Shown piece after piece: positions 42,588 to 50,329 of a stretch of 64,000 bases of DNA. A program made the translations under genes and the position numbers. The stretch's first letter is position 1, and every line of letters starts with the position of its first letter. The notes below the pieces were generated by a model. That model saw only the letters and a program-made list of their open reading frames with translations. It did no database searches and had not been told where the DNA came from. The DNA comes from DASRAJ01 sp035638255 (GTDB taxonomy: Bacteria; Bacteroidota; Bacteroidia; Chitinophagales; UBA10324), in contig DASRAJ010000082.1 of NCBI GenBank assembly GCA_035638255.1, forward strand, positions 1-64,000. Direction: 5' to 3'.

Positions 42588-43088
42588 ATGACGAATGAAT
42601 TCATCTCCCTCATCGCTGATCTTGCGATTGCACTTTCATTTATTGTCGCACTCGTATTTGGTATTGCTCAGGTACGTGTAGCAGAGCGTGATCGCCGTGA
42701 GCGACTCACCCTCGAAAAACTGCGCGAGTTTCAAACGCGTGAATTTGCGGAGCTAATAAATTTTATTGCTGCGCGTAAACTTCCATCCACCTTCGAAGAA
42801 ATGCGAGCGCTTCCGGCTAATGACCAGGTTATGTTTATTCAGTTATCACAGCAAATGGAATCACTCGGCATTCTTGTAGCAGAGGGGCTCATCAATATTG
42901 AACTCGTAGATAAAACGCTTGGTTCATTTGTTACGACTACGTGGGAGAAATACAAAACAATGTTCCTCGACATCCGCGAGAAACAGCCCGATCCTTTTCT
43001 TGGCGAATACTTTCAATGGCTTGCTGAACGCATTGATGAGCGGATGAAAAAGAATCCACGCAAACCATTTTATGAGATGGGTGGTTGA
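42588..43088 (+). CDS. Membrane-anchored hypothetical protein (DUF4760-like)
   Basis: A 166-residue protein with one N-terminal membrane segment (~7-28) followed by a helical, charged cytoplasmic region. The RVAERDRRERLTLEKLREFQTREF stretch after the membrane helix and the later LSQQMESLGILVAEGLINIELV segment resemble the DUF4760 pattern in Bacteroidota, but the match is weak. The function is unknown. It has its own -7 element and is not tightly linked to the oxidase operon. Confidence 0.6.
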   Translation: MTNEFISLIADLAIALSFIVALVFGIAQVRVAERDRRERLTLEKLREFQTREFAELINFIAARKLPSTFEEMRALPANDQVMFIQLSQQMESLGILVAEGLINIELVDKTLGSFVTTTWEKYKTMFLDIREKQPDPFLGEYFQWLAERIDERMKKNPRKPFYEMGG

Positions 43089-43156
43089 ACTGAAATAGAA
43101 TGTGAGAAGTTGATTTGTGAATGAGAATAAATAGCAAAGCTCAAAATGCAAATAGT

Positions 43157-43471
43157 ATGAAAGAAGAAATTGAAAATGCCGAAGTGATCAACAACGAAAA
43201 AGATCATCGTTTTGAAATCAAACTAAACGATAAGCTCGCCTTCGTTCCTTACAACATCAAAGACGACATGATAGGGTTGTTTCATACTGACGTTCCCGAA
43301 GAGTACAGTGGAAAGGGTCTTGGAACAAAGCTCGCGTTGTACGCGCTCAACTATGCGAAGGATCATCACCTCAAAATTTTACCGTACTGTCCATTCATTT
43401 CAAAATACATTAAGGAACATCCTGAATGGATGCCGTATGTAAAACGTTTTCCGATAAGAGTCAACACGTGA
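43157..43471 (+). CDS. GNAT-like N-acetyltransferase (YjdJ-like)
   Basis: A protein of ~104 residues resembling the short YjdJ-type GNAT. FHTDVPEEYSGKGLGTKLALYALNYAKD holds the acetyl-CoA pyrophosphate-binding loop (Gly-x-Gly-x-G/A region GKGLGTKLA). It ends ILPYCPFISKYIKEHPEW, a C-terminus shared by this subgroup. The acceptor is unknown. The ATG at 43157 is preferred over 43121 because the family starts there. Confidence 0.8.
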   Translation: MKEEIENAEVINNEKDHRFEIKLNDKLAFVPYNIKDDMIGLFHTDVPEEYSGKGLGTKLALYALNYAKDHHLKILPYCPFISKYIKEHPEWMPYVKRFPIRVNT

Positions 43472-43486
43472 GAATTTGAACCGTTC

Positions 43487-44107
43487 TTACTTCTTCTCAC
43501 TCGCTACCAGCCACAGCGGGAATGTAAGATCAAACCGGATTGCCGCTGCACGAAAAAGAAAAATGAAAATGATGATGCCCAATTGAAGAGCGGAAGAATC
43601 AGGAATAAATTTCATCAGCAACACATAAAGTAACGCACCAACGAGAATGGGTGTGGCATACAACTCACGTGAGAGCAAAAGATTCGTTCTTCCTGTAAGC
43701 ACATCACGGATCAGCCCGCCGCCGATAGCGGTGAGCACTCCGCTTGTTACGGCAATCTCCCAGGAAAAACCCGCAGCAAAAACCTTTTTCATCACACTCA
43801 TCAGCAGCAAAGCATTACCAAGCGCATCGAGATAAAGCAATAACGAAAGGCTCTTCTTTATCACTGAGCGGAAAAAGAAAGTGATGATGGAAGCGGCGAC
43901 TGCCGCTACAAGCATGGAAGGATCTTTCACCCAAAATACTTCAAGGTTTAATATCACATCACGTGCTGTACCTCCACCAACTGCTGTTACTACCCCCAAA
44001 ATGATCACAGCAATGATGTCCAATTCTTTCTTTGATTGAATGGCGGCAAGTGCGCCTGTGATGGCAAAGAGGACGATGGCTCCGATGTTGAGGTAGTAGG
44101 AAAGCAT
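43487..44107 (-). CDS. TRIC-type cation channel (UPF0126/YicG family)
   Basis: A 206-residue membrane protein with about seven helices in two repeats. The repeats carry the GGGTARDVILN (~43-53) and GGGLIRDVLTG (~128-138) motifs, the family's Gly-rich kinks with the basic residue. Bacterial TRIC homologues form potassium-permeable channels. It is convergent with the GNAT gene, and the Crp/Fnr gene lies beyond its start. The length is normal. Confidence 0.85.
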   Translation of the reverse strand: MLSYYLNIGAIVLFAITGALAAIQSKKELDIIAVIILGVVTAVGGGTARDVILNLEVFWVKDPSMLVAAVAASIITFFFRSVIKKSLSLLLYLDALGNALLLMSVMKKVFAAGFSWEIAVTSGVLTAIGGGLIRDVLTGRTNLLLSRELYATPILVGALLYVLLMKFIPDSSALQLGIIIFIFLFRAAAIRFDLTFPLWLVASEKK

Positions 44108-44271
44108 TCAGAAAGATGGTGTGAAGGTGTAAATGTTCTTTTCCGCTGTTGCCGGTCTCTCGTCAGGCAAACAAGAGCCTGCAAATTATCACTTGGGTTT
44201 GAGTTGCTGGCAATGACCTTTTGAAAGAGGTTCAATTCAAACACTTAGCTACATTCGCACATCGGGAAACA

Positions 44272-44853
44272 ATGCACGAGTCACTCATTAAATACATCAA
44301 CAACTACGCTACAACACCGCTCACCGAAAGCGAGATAGAGTTGATTAAAAATACTTTTGTTCCAAAGAAATTCAGAAAGAGGCAATACTTTTTACAGGAA
44401 GGTGAAGTGTGTAAATATTCTGCCTTCATAGTTAAAGGTGCAATGAGGCAATACAGTGTTGATGAAAAAGGTGCAGAACATATTGTCCATTTGTCAATTG
44501 AAAACTGGTGGGCGGTTGACCGCGAAAGTTTTGTGATGCTCACTCCTTCAATCTATAACATTGATGCATGGGAAGATACCGACGCTCTGCTAAGCACCTA
44601 TGCTGATTTGAATATGCTGGATCAAATTCCTGCCATTGCTGAAATGATCAGGAAGCTGGACGAAAGACATTCCATTGCCAATCAAAGAAGATTGAATGCT
44701 TCGATTAGTCTGTCGGCTGAAAAACGCTATGAAGAGTTTGTAAGCTGCTACCCTGAATTTTTGAAACGCTTTCCGCAACACATCATCGCTTCCTATCTTG
44801 GTATCACCAAAGAAACCCTTAGCCGTATACGCACGGCCGCAGTGAAGAAATAA
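44272..44853 (+). CDS. Crp/Fnr family transcriptional regulator
   Basis: About 193 residues. The N-terminal cyclic-nucleotide-binding-like beta-roll covers ~10-115 (YFLQEGEVCKYSAFIVKGAMRQY); no cysteine cluster for an Fe-S centre is visible. The C-terminal helix-turn-helix covers ~140-193 (HIIASYLGITKETLSRI). Such Bacteroidota regulators often lack cNMP and respond to unknown signals. The ATG at 44272 is preferred over the in-frame TTG at 44221. An FNR-like box (TTGAC-N4-GTCAA) sits 2.6 kb downstream before the pirin gene and could be a target. Confidence 0.85.
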   Translation: MHESLIKYINNYATTPLTESEIELIKNTFVPKKFRKRQYFLQEGEVCKYSAFIVKGAMRQYSVDEKGAEHIVHLSIENWWAVDRESFVMLTPSIYNIDAWEDTDALLSTYADLNMLDQIPAIAEMIRKLDERHSIANQRRLNASISLSAEKRYEEFVSCYPEFLKRFPQHIIASYLGITKETLSRIRTAAVKK

Positions 44854-44887
44854 AATCGCTGGAGCGATTCCTTCCTGCAGTGCGGGA

Positions 44888-44905
44888 TTAGGAGGCAGCG
44901 AGAGG
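44888..44905 (+). repeat. Half copy of the DUF559-associated repeat
   Basis: TTAGGAGGCAGCGAGAGG matches the right end of the palindromic repeats at 45932-46020 and 46435-46521. It lies 40 bp upstream of the T9SS gene, just as the full repeat lies upstream of the 46567 gene. Confidence 0.65.
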
Positions 44906-44945
44906 AATTTTTAGAGTAGTTTAGTTGGAAGAAATAAATTTGGTT

Positions 44946-45920
44946 ATGAAAATAGTTACTATGGTGGTTGTTTTTGTGATGATGGTTTTTATTGGGGGAA
45001 GAAGTTGGGGGCAGAATTTGGTGGGGAATGGAAGTTTTGAAGAAGTGACTTCTTGTCCTCCGGGATGGAGTTCATTCGACTATTGCGTTGACTGGTTTAC
45101 AGAGGTACATTCACCTGATGCTATTGCAACTTGTTCCCCCTATCCTGTATCCGTACCAAATAATTGGTTGGGCTTTCAATATCCATTTGAGGGAGATAAC
45201 TATGCTGGATTACTCACTTACGTTTCATATAGCGGTAGCTATGCTGTTCGTGAAATTATTGGAGCAAAATTGATTGACTCGATGGTTATTGGAAATGCTT
45301 ATCATTTTTCAATGAGGGTTTGCTGGGCATTCAATGATTCTAACGGTACAGTGATCGCTACAAATGGCTTAGGCGCACAGTTTTCAAAAGTGTATCATAA
45401 TGATGATGTAATTTCTTTTAACAATCATCCACAACTTCATGAGGATTCCCTTATTACCGATTCAATAAATTGGGGCTTGCTTCAATGGGATTACGTTGCT
45501 GATTCTGCATACAAATATATCTACCTTGGAAATTTTTACGACAACTCTCATATAGATACTTTGAACGGTGGTCAACAATATCTTTATGCATATTATTATA
45601 TCGACAGCGTAAATCTTTTTTGTGCGAGTGCCGATTGTGTAACAGGAATTAAAGGTCTAAATCCTCAATCAACCTTTTCCCTTTCCCGCAATCCCGTTCA
45701 AAATCTTCTCACCATAAATTTCCTTTCTCCATCTGCTCTCGCCACAGGCGAGACCATTGCTGTGTATGACGTGGCAGGAAGAAAAATAGTTTTGCCAACA
45801 ACTTTTATAAACAACAAAGCAGAACTAACCACCACCACCTTGCCCAATGGAATTTACCTGCTGCAAATCATCAACACCAAAACAGGGATGAGTGAAGTGG
45901 GTAAGTTTGTGAAGGAGTGA
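44946..45920 (+). CDS. T9SS type A protein (gene A of the shared-ends pair)
   Basis: About 324 residues from the ATG at 44946. The signal peptide runs through RSWGQN, and the passenger begins LVGNGSFEEVTSCPPGWSSF and holds Cys-containing beta modules. The type A sorting domain begins near FSLSRNPVQNLLTI and contains VYDVAGRKIVLPTTF, ending KFVKE. The first ~100 bp including the signal peptide, and the last ~200 bp, are close to those of the 46567-47420 region. This suggests recombination between shared ends. The passenger is unrecognised. Confidence 0.85.
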   Translation: MKIVTMVVVFVMMVFIGGRSWGQNLVGNGSFEEVTSCPPGWSSFDYCVDWFTEVHSPDAIATCSPYPVSVPNNWLGFQYPFEGDNYAGLLTYVSYSGSYAVREIIGAKLIDSMVIGNAYHFSMRVCWAFNDSNGTVIATNGLGAQFSKVYHNDDVISFNNHPQLHEDSLITDSINWGLLQWDYVADSAYKYIYLGNFYDNSHIDTLNGGQQYLYAYYYIDSVNLFCASADCVTGIKGLNPQSTFSLSRNPVQNLLTINFLSPSALATGETIAVYDVAGRKIVLPTTFINNKAELTTTTLPNGIYLLQIINTKTGMSEVGKFVKE

Positions 45921-45931
45921 ATAGCCACTAC

Positions 45932-46020
45932 CCACGCCGCCCTCTAACTCCCTATAGGGAGGACCCCGCTCGCACTCGCAATGGGGAGCGGTTCCTCCTT
46001 CAGGAGGTTAGGAGGCAGCG
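45932..46020. repeat. DUF559-associated palindromic repeat, left copy
   Basis: An imperfect palindrome of about 89 bp. The left arm contains CTCTAACTCCCTATAGGGAG and the right arm contains CTCCTTCAGGAGGTTAGGAG. Both ends are nearly identical to those of the copy at 46435-46521; the loops differ. Confidence 0.8.
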
Positions 46021-46031
46021 CGGGAGTTAAA

Positions 46032-46427
46032 ATGAATAGCCACAAAATGAAAATTGAAACCGGTAATGACATGTTCTTTGGCGCTTCACCTGAAATATTT
46101 AGAAGAGCCGAAGAACTTCGAAAGAGAATGACACCCGCCGAAGAACTGCTTTGGGAAGAATTGAAAGGAAAGAAGGTGAATGGCATGAAGTTCCGACGGC
46201 AACATCCTCTGAATAATTTCATTGCAGATTTTTATTGTCATCAGAAAAGATTAGTAATCGAGCTTGATGGCTCTATACATGATGAAGCTGATCAAGCAGA
46301 ATATGATTTAGGAAGAACAGAAGAGTTGAGTGAATTTGAAATTAAAGTAATCAGATTCAGTAATGAGATGGTAATGCGAAATCTCAAAGATGTGATAGAA
46401 GAAATCAAGAAGGTTTTGAGTGGATGA
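46032..46427 (+). CDS. DUF559 (Vsr-like) endonuclease-fold protein
   Basis: About 131 residues from the ATG at 46032; an upstream in-frame ATG at 45981 lies inside the left repeat. It is a DUF559 protein of the restriction-endonuclease-like fold related to very-short-patch-repair nucleases. The pattern is RRAEELRKRMTPAEELLWEEL, then FIADFYC (Asp), then LVIELDG (Glu-x-Asp) followed by HDEADQAEYD, then VIRFSNEMV. The catalytic Asp and Glu are in place. The biological role of DUF559 is unknown; it could nick the flanking palindromes. No other mobility gene is present. Confidence 0.85.
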   Translation: MNSHKMKIETGNDMFFGASPEIFRRAEELRKRMTPAEELLWEELKGKKVNGMKFRRQHPLNNFIADFYCHQKRLVIELDGSIHDEADQAEYDLGRTEELSEFEIKVIRFSNEMVMRNLKDVIEEIKKVLSG

Positions 46428-46434
46428 AAAATAT

Positions 46435-46521
46435 CCACGCTGCCCTCTAACTCCCTATAGCGAGAACCGCTACACACTGGGTTGGGGAGCGGTCCCTCCT
46501 TCAGGAGGTTAGGAGGCAGCG
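46435..46521. repeat. DUF559-associated palindromic repeat, right copy
   Basis: Same ends as the left copy (CCACGC...CTCTAACTCCCTATAG and CTCCTTCAGGAGGTTAGGAG) in the same orientation. The central loop reads CACACTGGGTTGGGG instead of CGCACTCGCAATGGGG. It is followed by GAGATTTTT and then by the 46567 gene. Confidence 0.8.
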
Positions 46522-46566
46522 AGAGATTTTTTTACAGTACTTTAGTTGGAAGAAAAAAATTCGGTT

Positions 46567-47211
46567 ATGAAAAGATTTACTGTGGTGGTTGTTTTTGTGA
46601 TCATGGTTTTTATTGAGGGCAGAAGTTGGGGGCAGAATTGGGTGGGGAATGATTCTTCTCAGAAATATAAGAATAGAATTGGTTTCGGACTAAATCTTGG
46701 AACACTCTACAGTGGCACGCCGGAATTTCAGGGTGATTATTTTTTTGGGAAAACTTTTGGTTTTTCCCTCGCTGGTGGATACACTTACAATCCTGTGCGC
46801 GGAGGAATTAAAGTTAATGACTTCGTGGATTTAATTGAACTTCATGGTGGCTTTTATAAAATTGGATTGAAAGCAAGATTCCCAATTGAGGGATCATATT
46901 TTTGGATTAATGCACTCTATGTCGGTTCATGGTATAACGAATATGGTAGCGTTGGCCGTATTGATGTAAACCAGGGAACTTTTTATGATACTTTAATAAG
47001 AAATGTTGGGTTTGTAAATGGAGCGGCATTAGCAATCGGTGTTGATCTGAAAGTACATAGGAAATTTTTTGTCAGATTAGGATACCAGCGCGGATACTAT
47101 AAGCGTGATAATAATTTAGGTGCACCCTTCAAAACACTCCAGCCAGGATTTGGTGCCGACGATCAACAGATTATAATTGGGATTTCTTTCTTGACTGGAT
47201 TGAAACATTAA
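46567..47211 (+). CDS. Outer-membrane beta-barrel protein with borrowed signal peptide (gene B)
   Basis: About 214 residues. The first ~30 codons and ~60 bp upstream closely match gene A at 44946, through RSWGQN and VGN. The body then changes completely to a small outer-membrane barrel (IGFGLNLGTLYSGTPEFQGDYFFGK, FGFSLAGGYTYN, FFVRLGYQRGYY) ending in ISFLTGLKH-stop. The barrel end lacks the aromatic last residue typical of BAM substrates. A sorting-domain remnant follows 11 bp after the stop, in another frame. It looks like a chimera made by recombination with gene A. Confidence 0.75.
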   Translation: MKRFTVVVVFVIMVFIEGRSWGQNWVGNDSSQKYKNRIGFGLNLGTLYSGTPEFQGDYFFGKTFGFSLAGGYTYNPVRGGIKVNDFVDLIELHGGFYKIGLKARFPIEGSYFWINALYVGSWYNEYGSVGRIDVNQGTFYDTLIRNVGFVNGAALAIGVDLKVHRKFFVRLGYQRGYYKRDNNLGAPFKTLQPGFGADDQQIIIGISFLTGLKH

Positions 47212-47222
47212 AAATATTATGC

Positions 47223-47420
47223 GATTTCCTTTCTCCATCTGCTGCCGCCGCCATTGCTGTGTATGATGTGGCGGGGAGAAAAATAGTTTTGCCAACAACT
47301 TTTACAAACAACAAAGCAGAACTAACCACCACCACCCTGCTCAATGGAATTTACCTGCTGCAAATCATCAACAACAAAACAGGAGTGAGTGAAGTGGGTA
47401 AGTTTGTGAAGGAGGATTGA
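47223..47420 (+). pseudogene. Passenger-less T9SS sorting domain after gene B
   Basis: An open frame of 66 codons with no start. It encodes FLSPSAAAAIAVYDVAGRKI ... GVSEVGKFVKED and ends with a stop, matching the last ~65 residues of gene A. It begins 11 bp after the gene B stop in the +2 frame relative to it. It has no internal stop codons, so it separated from its gene recently or is still expressed by some route. Confidence 0.8.
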
Positions 47421-47490
47421 AGCCCAACACTCAGCGGTCATTCAGTCCCGCAGGATTGTGGGATTAGCACCTTGGCATCCGCTGACTCTG

Positions 47491-47504
47491 TTGACATTTG
47501 TCAA
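47491..47504. promoter_or_regulatory. Crp/Fnr-type operator candidate (TTGACATTTGTCAA)
   Basis: A perfect palindrome TTGAC-N4-GTCAA, 76 bp upstream of the pirin ATG. It matches the general Crp/Fnr box and especially NNR/HcpR-type sites. A -7-like GAACTTTG (47551-47558) lies downstream. A Crp/Fnr gene is encoded at 44272. Confidence 0.45.
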
Positions 47505-47579
47505 TGATTTTTTCTATCCTTTATCATCGTTTCAGGTCTCTTCATTGATGGAACTTTGTATCATTAAAAAATCAAAATC

Positions 47580-48491
47580 ATGTTGAACGAAGTGAAATCC
47601 CGAATGCCTTCGGGGAAAAAGAAAATCAGTTTCTCAACACAAGGCCAACGAGCCGACATTGGTCATCATACTATTTACCGCATGCTGCCCAACCGGTACG
47701 CTGACGCAGTAGGTCCCTTTGTATTTCTCGATCATATCGCGCCAACCAAACATGCCGCCAATGAGCCCATTCAAAAAAACGGAAACGGTGCGCACCCTCA
47801 CAGGGGCATTGCAACCCTGACTTATCTTCTTAAAGGCGAAGAAGAACATTTTGACAGCAAAGGAAATTACGGCAAGGTGAATTCAGGAGGATTACAGTGG
47901 ATGAAAGCCGGCAACGGAATTATTCATGATGGAAATTTTAATGTTGATCCTCAAACCAACGAACGGCTCACTCACGGTTTTCAATTCTGGATCAATCTTC
48001 CATCGAAGAATAAAACCGAACCGCCTCAGCATCTTGCGATACAGGCAAATGAAGTCCCGCAACAAAAGCTGAGTGATGAAAGGGGATGGATTAAAGTGAT
48101 TGCGGGTGAATATGAAAAGCTAATTTCAAAAATTCCAAGCTACTCAAGGCAATTTATATATCACATTCACTTAGAGGCAGGGAAGCAATTTTCCATCACG
48201 ACAGAAAACGGATTGGAGTATGCCGCCGTTCTTCCGTCGAACAATGGCGTGATTAATGACACTGAATACAAGGCGGGCGAGTTCATTGAATTTGACAGAG
48301 AGGGAGGAACCATCGAATTCAATAACAACTCTGAAGGTTCTATGGATGTAATCTTATTTGGTGGCGAAAGATATACGGAACCAATTGTAGCCGAAGGTCC
48401 TTTTGTGATGAACACCAAACTGGAAATTGCCGAAGCATACAGAGATTTTTATGCAGGCAAATATGGTGAGATGACTTATAACAGGAACTAA
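47580..48491 (+). CDS. Pirin family protein
   Basis: A 303-residue bicupin of the pirin family, related to quercetinases. The metal-binding signature is AHPHRG (His72, His74) and GIIHDG (His116). The fourth ligand, usually Glu in the HSE motif, is Gly118 here, which may weaken or alter metal binding. The N-terminal cupin also shows EEHFDSKGNYGK near residue 88, and the C-terminal cupin ends GEMTYNRN. Pirins modulate redox or transcription and some have dioxygenase activity. It is followed by a YceI gene after 42 bp. Confidence 0.88.
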   Translation: MLNEVKSRMPSGKKKISFSTQGQRADIGHHTIYRMLPNRYADAVGPFVFLDHIAPTKHAANEPIQKNGNGAHPHRGIATLTYLLKGEEEHFDSKGNYGKVNSGGLQWMKAGNGIIHDGNFNVDPQTNERLTHGFQFWINLPSKNKTEPPQHLAIQANEVPQQKLSDERGWIKVIAGEYEKLISKIPSYSRQFIYHIHLEAGKQFSITTENGLEYAAVLPSNNGVINDTEYKAGEFIEFDREGGTIEFNNNSEGSMDVILFGGERYTEPIVAEGPFVMNTKLEIAEAYRDFYAGKYGEMTYNRN

Positions 48492-48533
48492 TTACAAAGC
48501 GAAATCCTTTTTACTAACTCAAAAACAAATACA

Positions 48534-49088
48534 ATGGAAACAACAGCAGCAACCACCAAAACAAAATGGGGCATTGATCCCGCTCACAGTGAAATCGGAT
48601 TCAAAGTGAAGCACCTCATGATCACCAATGTGAGGGGCACCTTCAAAGAATTTGATGCGAGCATTTACACAACAGGAGAAGACTTCATGACTTCCGAAAT
48701 TGATTTCTGGCTAAACCCGGCCTCTATTACAACAGGCGATGAGAAAAGAGATGCACACATGAGGAGCGCCGATTTTTTTGATGTAGAAAATTTCAAGGAA
48801 ATAAATTTCACCGGCAATACTTATGAAAAAGTTGACAAAGCCGGCCACTACGAATTGTATGGTGACCTTACCATTAAGGGAATTAAAAAGCAGGTCAAAT
48901 TAGACGTTGAATTTGGAGGGGTGATGAAGGATCCGTGGGGAAATCACAAGGCGGCTTTCACCATCAATGGAAAAATCAATCGCAAAGACTGGGGACTGAA
49001 TTGGAATGCTGCTTTAGAAGCCGGTGGCGTTTTGGTAAGCGAAGATGTTTATATCAGTTGCGAAGTGCAATTGGTAAAACAATCGTAA
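48534..49088 (+). CDS. YceI family protein
   Basis: A 184-residue lipocalin-like protein. Signature features are WGIDPAHSEIGFKVKHLM (8-25), the EIDFWLNPASITTGDEKRDAHMRSADFFD stretch and INRKDWGLNWN near the end. YceI proteins bind polyisoprenoids. There is no signal peptide, so it is cytoplasmic, unlike E. coli YceI. It lies 42 bp after the pirin gene and probably shares its transcript. Confidence 0.9.
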   Translation: METTAATTKTKWGIDPAHSEIGFKVKHLMITNVRGTFKEFDASIYTTGEDFMTSEIDFWLNPASITTGDEKRDAHMRSADFFDVENFKEINFTGNTYEKVDKAGHYELYGDLTIKGIKKQVKLDVEFGGVMKDPWGNHKAAFTINGKINRKDWGLNWNAALEAGGVLVSEDVYISCEVQLVKQS

Positions 49089-49131
49089 GCAAGGGCGATT
49101 GCAAGTTCGAAAACTCTATTGAGATAACATC

Positions 49132-49926
49132 TTACATTCCGTTCTTCTTAAGCCAGGATAGTGAGTACTCCGCCACTTCTTTCCATCCATGATCAATCGT
49201 GAGCGAGTGACCACGCCCTTCGAACGATTTGAGTTCAGTAATTGCCGGTGACTTGCTGTACTTTTTGAATGCTGCTTTTGAAAGCACCGGTGGAACAATG
49301 TGATCTTTTTCACCCGAAGTAATAAGGAGGGGTCCGCGTGTGGAGTTCGAAATGTTCACCCGCGTTTCAGAGTTGGGATTGAACGTAGCTGTAGCCACCT
49401 GGAACAATGGGCGACCGGGAGAGGGAACCGTGCAGCGATCGTAAAGTTCTTTGGCTTCCTGCTCAGTCAACATGTTTGCGAAGGCATAGCGAAACTGATT
49501 GTAAGTAAGTGAAACAGATTTCGTGAGATTGAGAGGATTGCCGAGTACAGGAAACGCGGCCCGAAGGGCAGAAAATGGTAACTGCCACACGCCCTTCATC
49601 GGTGCCGGATCAATTGCAATGGCTGCTGCTGCTACGCCACGACCAAGAAGTATTTGCACGAGCAGTCCTCCGAAAGAATGACCGATCAAAATCGCTTGCT
49701 CTTGCAGTGAAGAAATTTTTTTGGCGTAGCTGTCGGCTACTGCCGTCACTCCGTAATTGGCAATGGCTTTTGGATTTGCACGGGATGCTTCTACCGTATC
49801 GCCATCACCCGGCCAGGAAGGGTTCATTGTTTCGTAACCATTTTCAGAAAAGAATTTCATCCACGGCTCCCAGGTGCTGGAATGCATCCATAAGCCGTGG
49901 ATGAAGACGATTGTTTTTTTTGCCAT
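49132..49926 (-). CDS. Alpha/beta hydrolase
   Basis: A 264-residue cytoplasmic hydrolase of the alpha/beta fold. The nucleophile elbow is GHSFGG with Ser84. The catalytic acid is likely Asp208 in TSGEKDHIVPP and the His is His240 in FEGRGHSLTID. The oxyanion region is HGLWMHSSTWEPW near the N-terminus. The substrate is unknown; the lid region (~130-180) is long. It is convergent with YceI; the gap upstream of it (49927-50329) has no gene but repeats GAAAAGGTAAT-type words. Confidence 0.88.
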   Translation of the reverse strand: MAKKTIVFIHGLWMHSSTWEPWMKFFSENGYETMNPSWPGDGDTVEASRANPKAIANYGVTAVADSYAKKISSLQEQAILIGHSFGGLLVQILLGRGVAAAAIAIDPAPMKGVWQLPFSALRAAFPVLGNPLNLTKSVSLTYNQFRYAFANMLTEQEAKELYDRCTVPSPGRPLFQVATATFNPNSETRVNISNSTRGPLLITSGEKDHIVPPVLSKAAFKKYSKSPAITELKSFEGRGHSLTIDHGWKEVAEYSLSWLKKNGM

Positions 49927-50329
49927 GATGTTGCAGTTTGTCTGGTGAAAAAATTATTAGGTGACAATCAAAAATAATATTGTTCGATTTTTAAATTTCG
50001 GAAAGACGTGAATCATTTCAATTTCTTAACATTCACATTCAACCTTCATAACCTGAATTGAACAAAAATTAATCCTGCTCTAAAAATTCTTTAATAGGGA
50101 AATGAGTTCTGATCATCAACCCGATCATTCCTCTTCCGTGGTATTTCAAATTTTTAAAGCGGACAACGTAAATAATCTGCAATAACAATAAGTACAAAGA
50201 GAAAATGAAAAGGTAATTCGCGGAAATGGAAAGGTAATCCTGCTCTTAACGTTTCTTCATGACTCACGAAGATTTTTGCGGCGAAAATTTTTCATTCACT
50301 TTTTTCTTCACAAAAAAAAATCAAATATC

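Larger units (their letters stand above)
45932..46521 (+). mobile_element. Repeat-DUF559-repeat unit
   Basis: A 590-bp unit made of a palindromic repeat (45932-46020), a complete DUF559 gene, and a second copy of the repeat (46435-46521) in direct orientation. The right repeat begins 8 bp after the DUF559 stop. The unit lies exactly between two T9SS-related genes that share ends. Confidence 0.7.

Noticed and set aside
47491..47504. TTGACA as a sigma-70 -35 box
   Set aside because: Bacteroidota use the TAnnTTTG system, no TATAAT lies at 17 bp, and the palindrome explains the sequence better.
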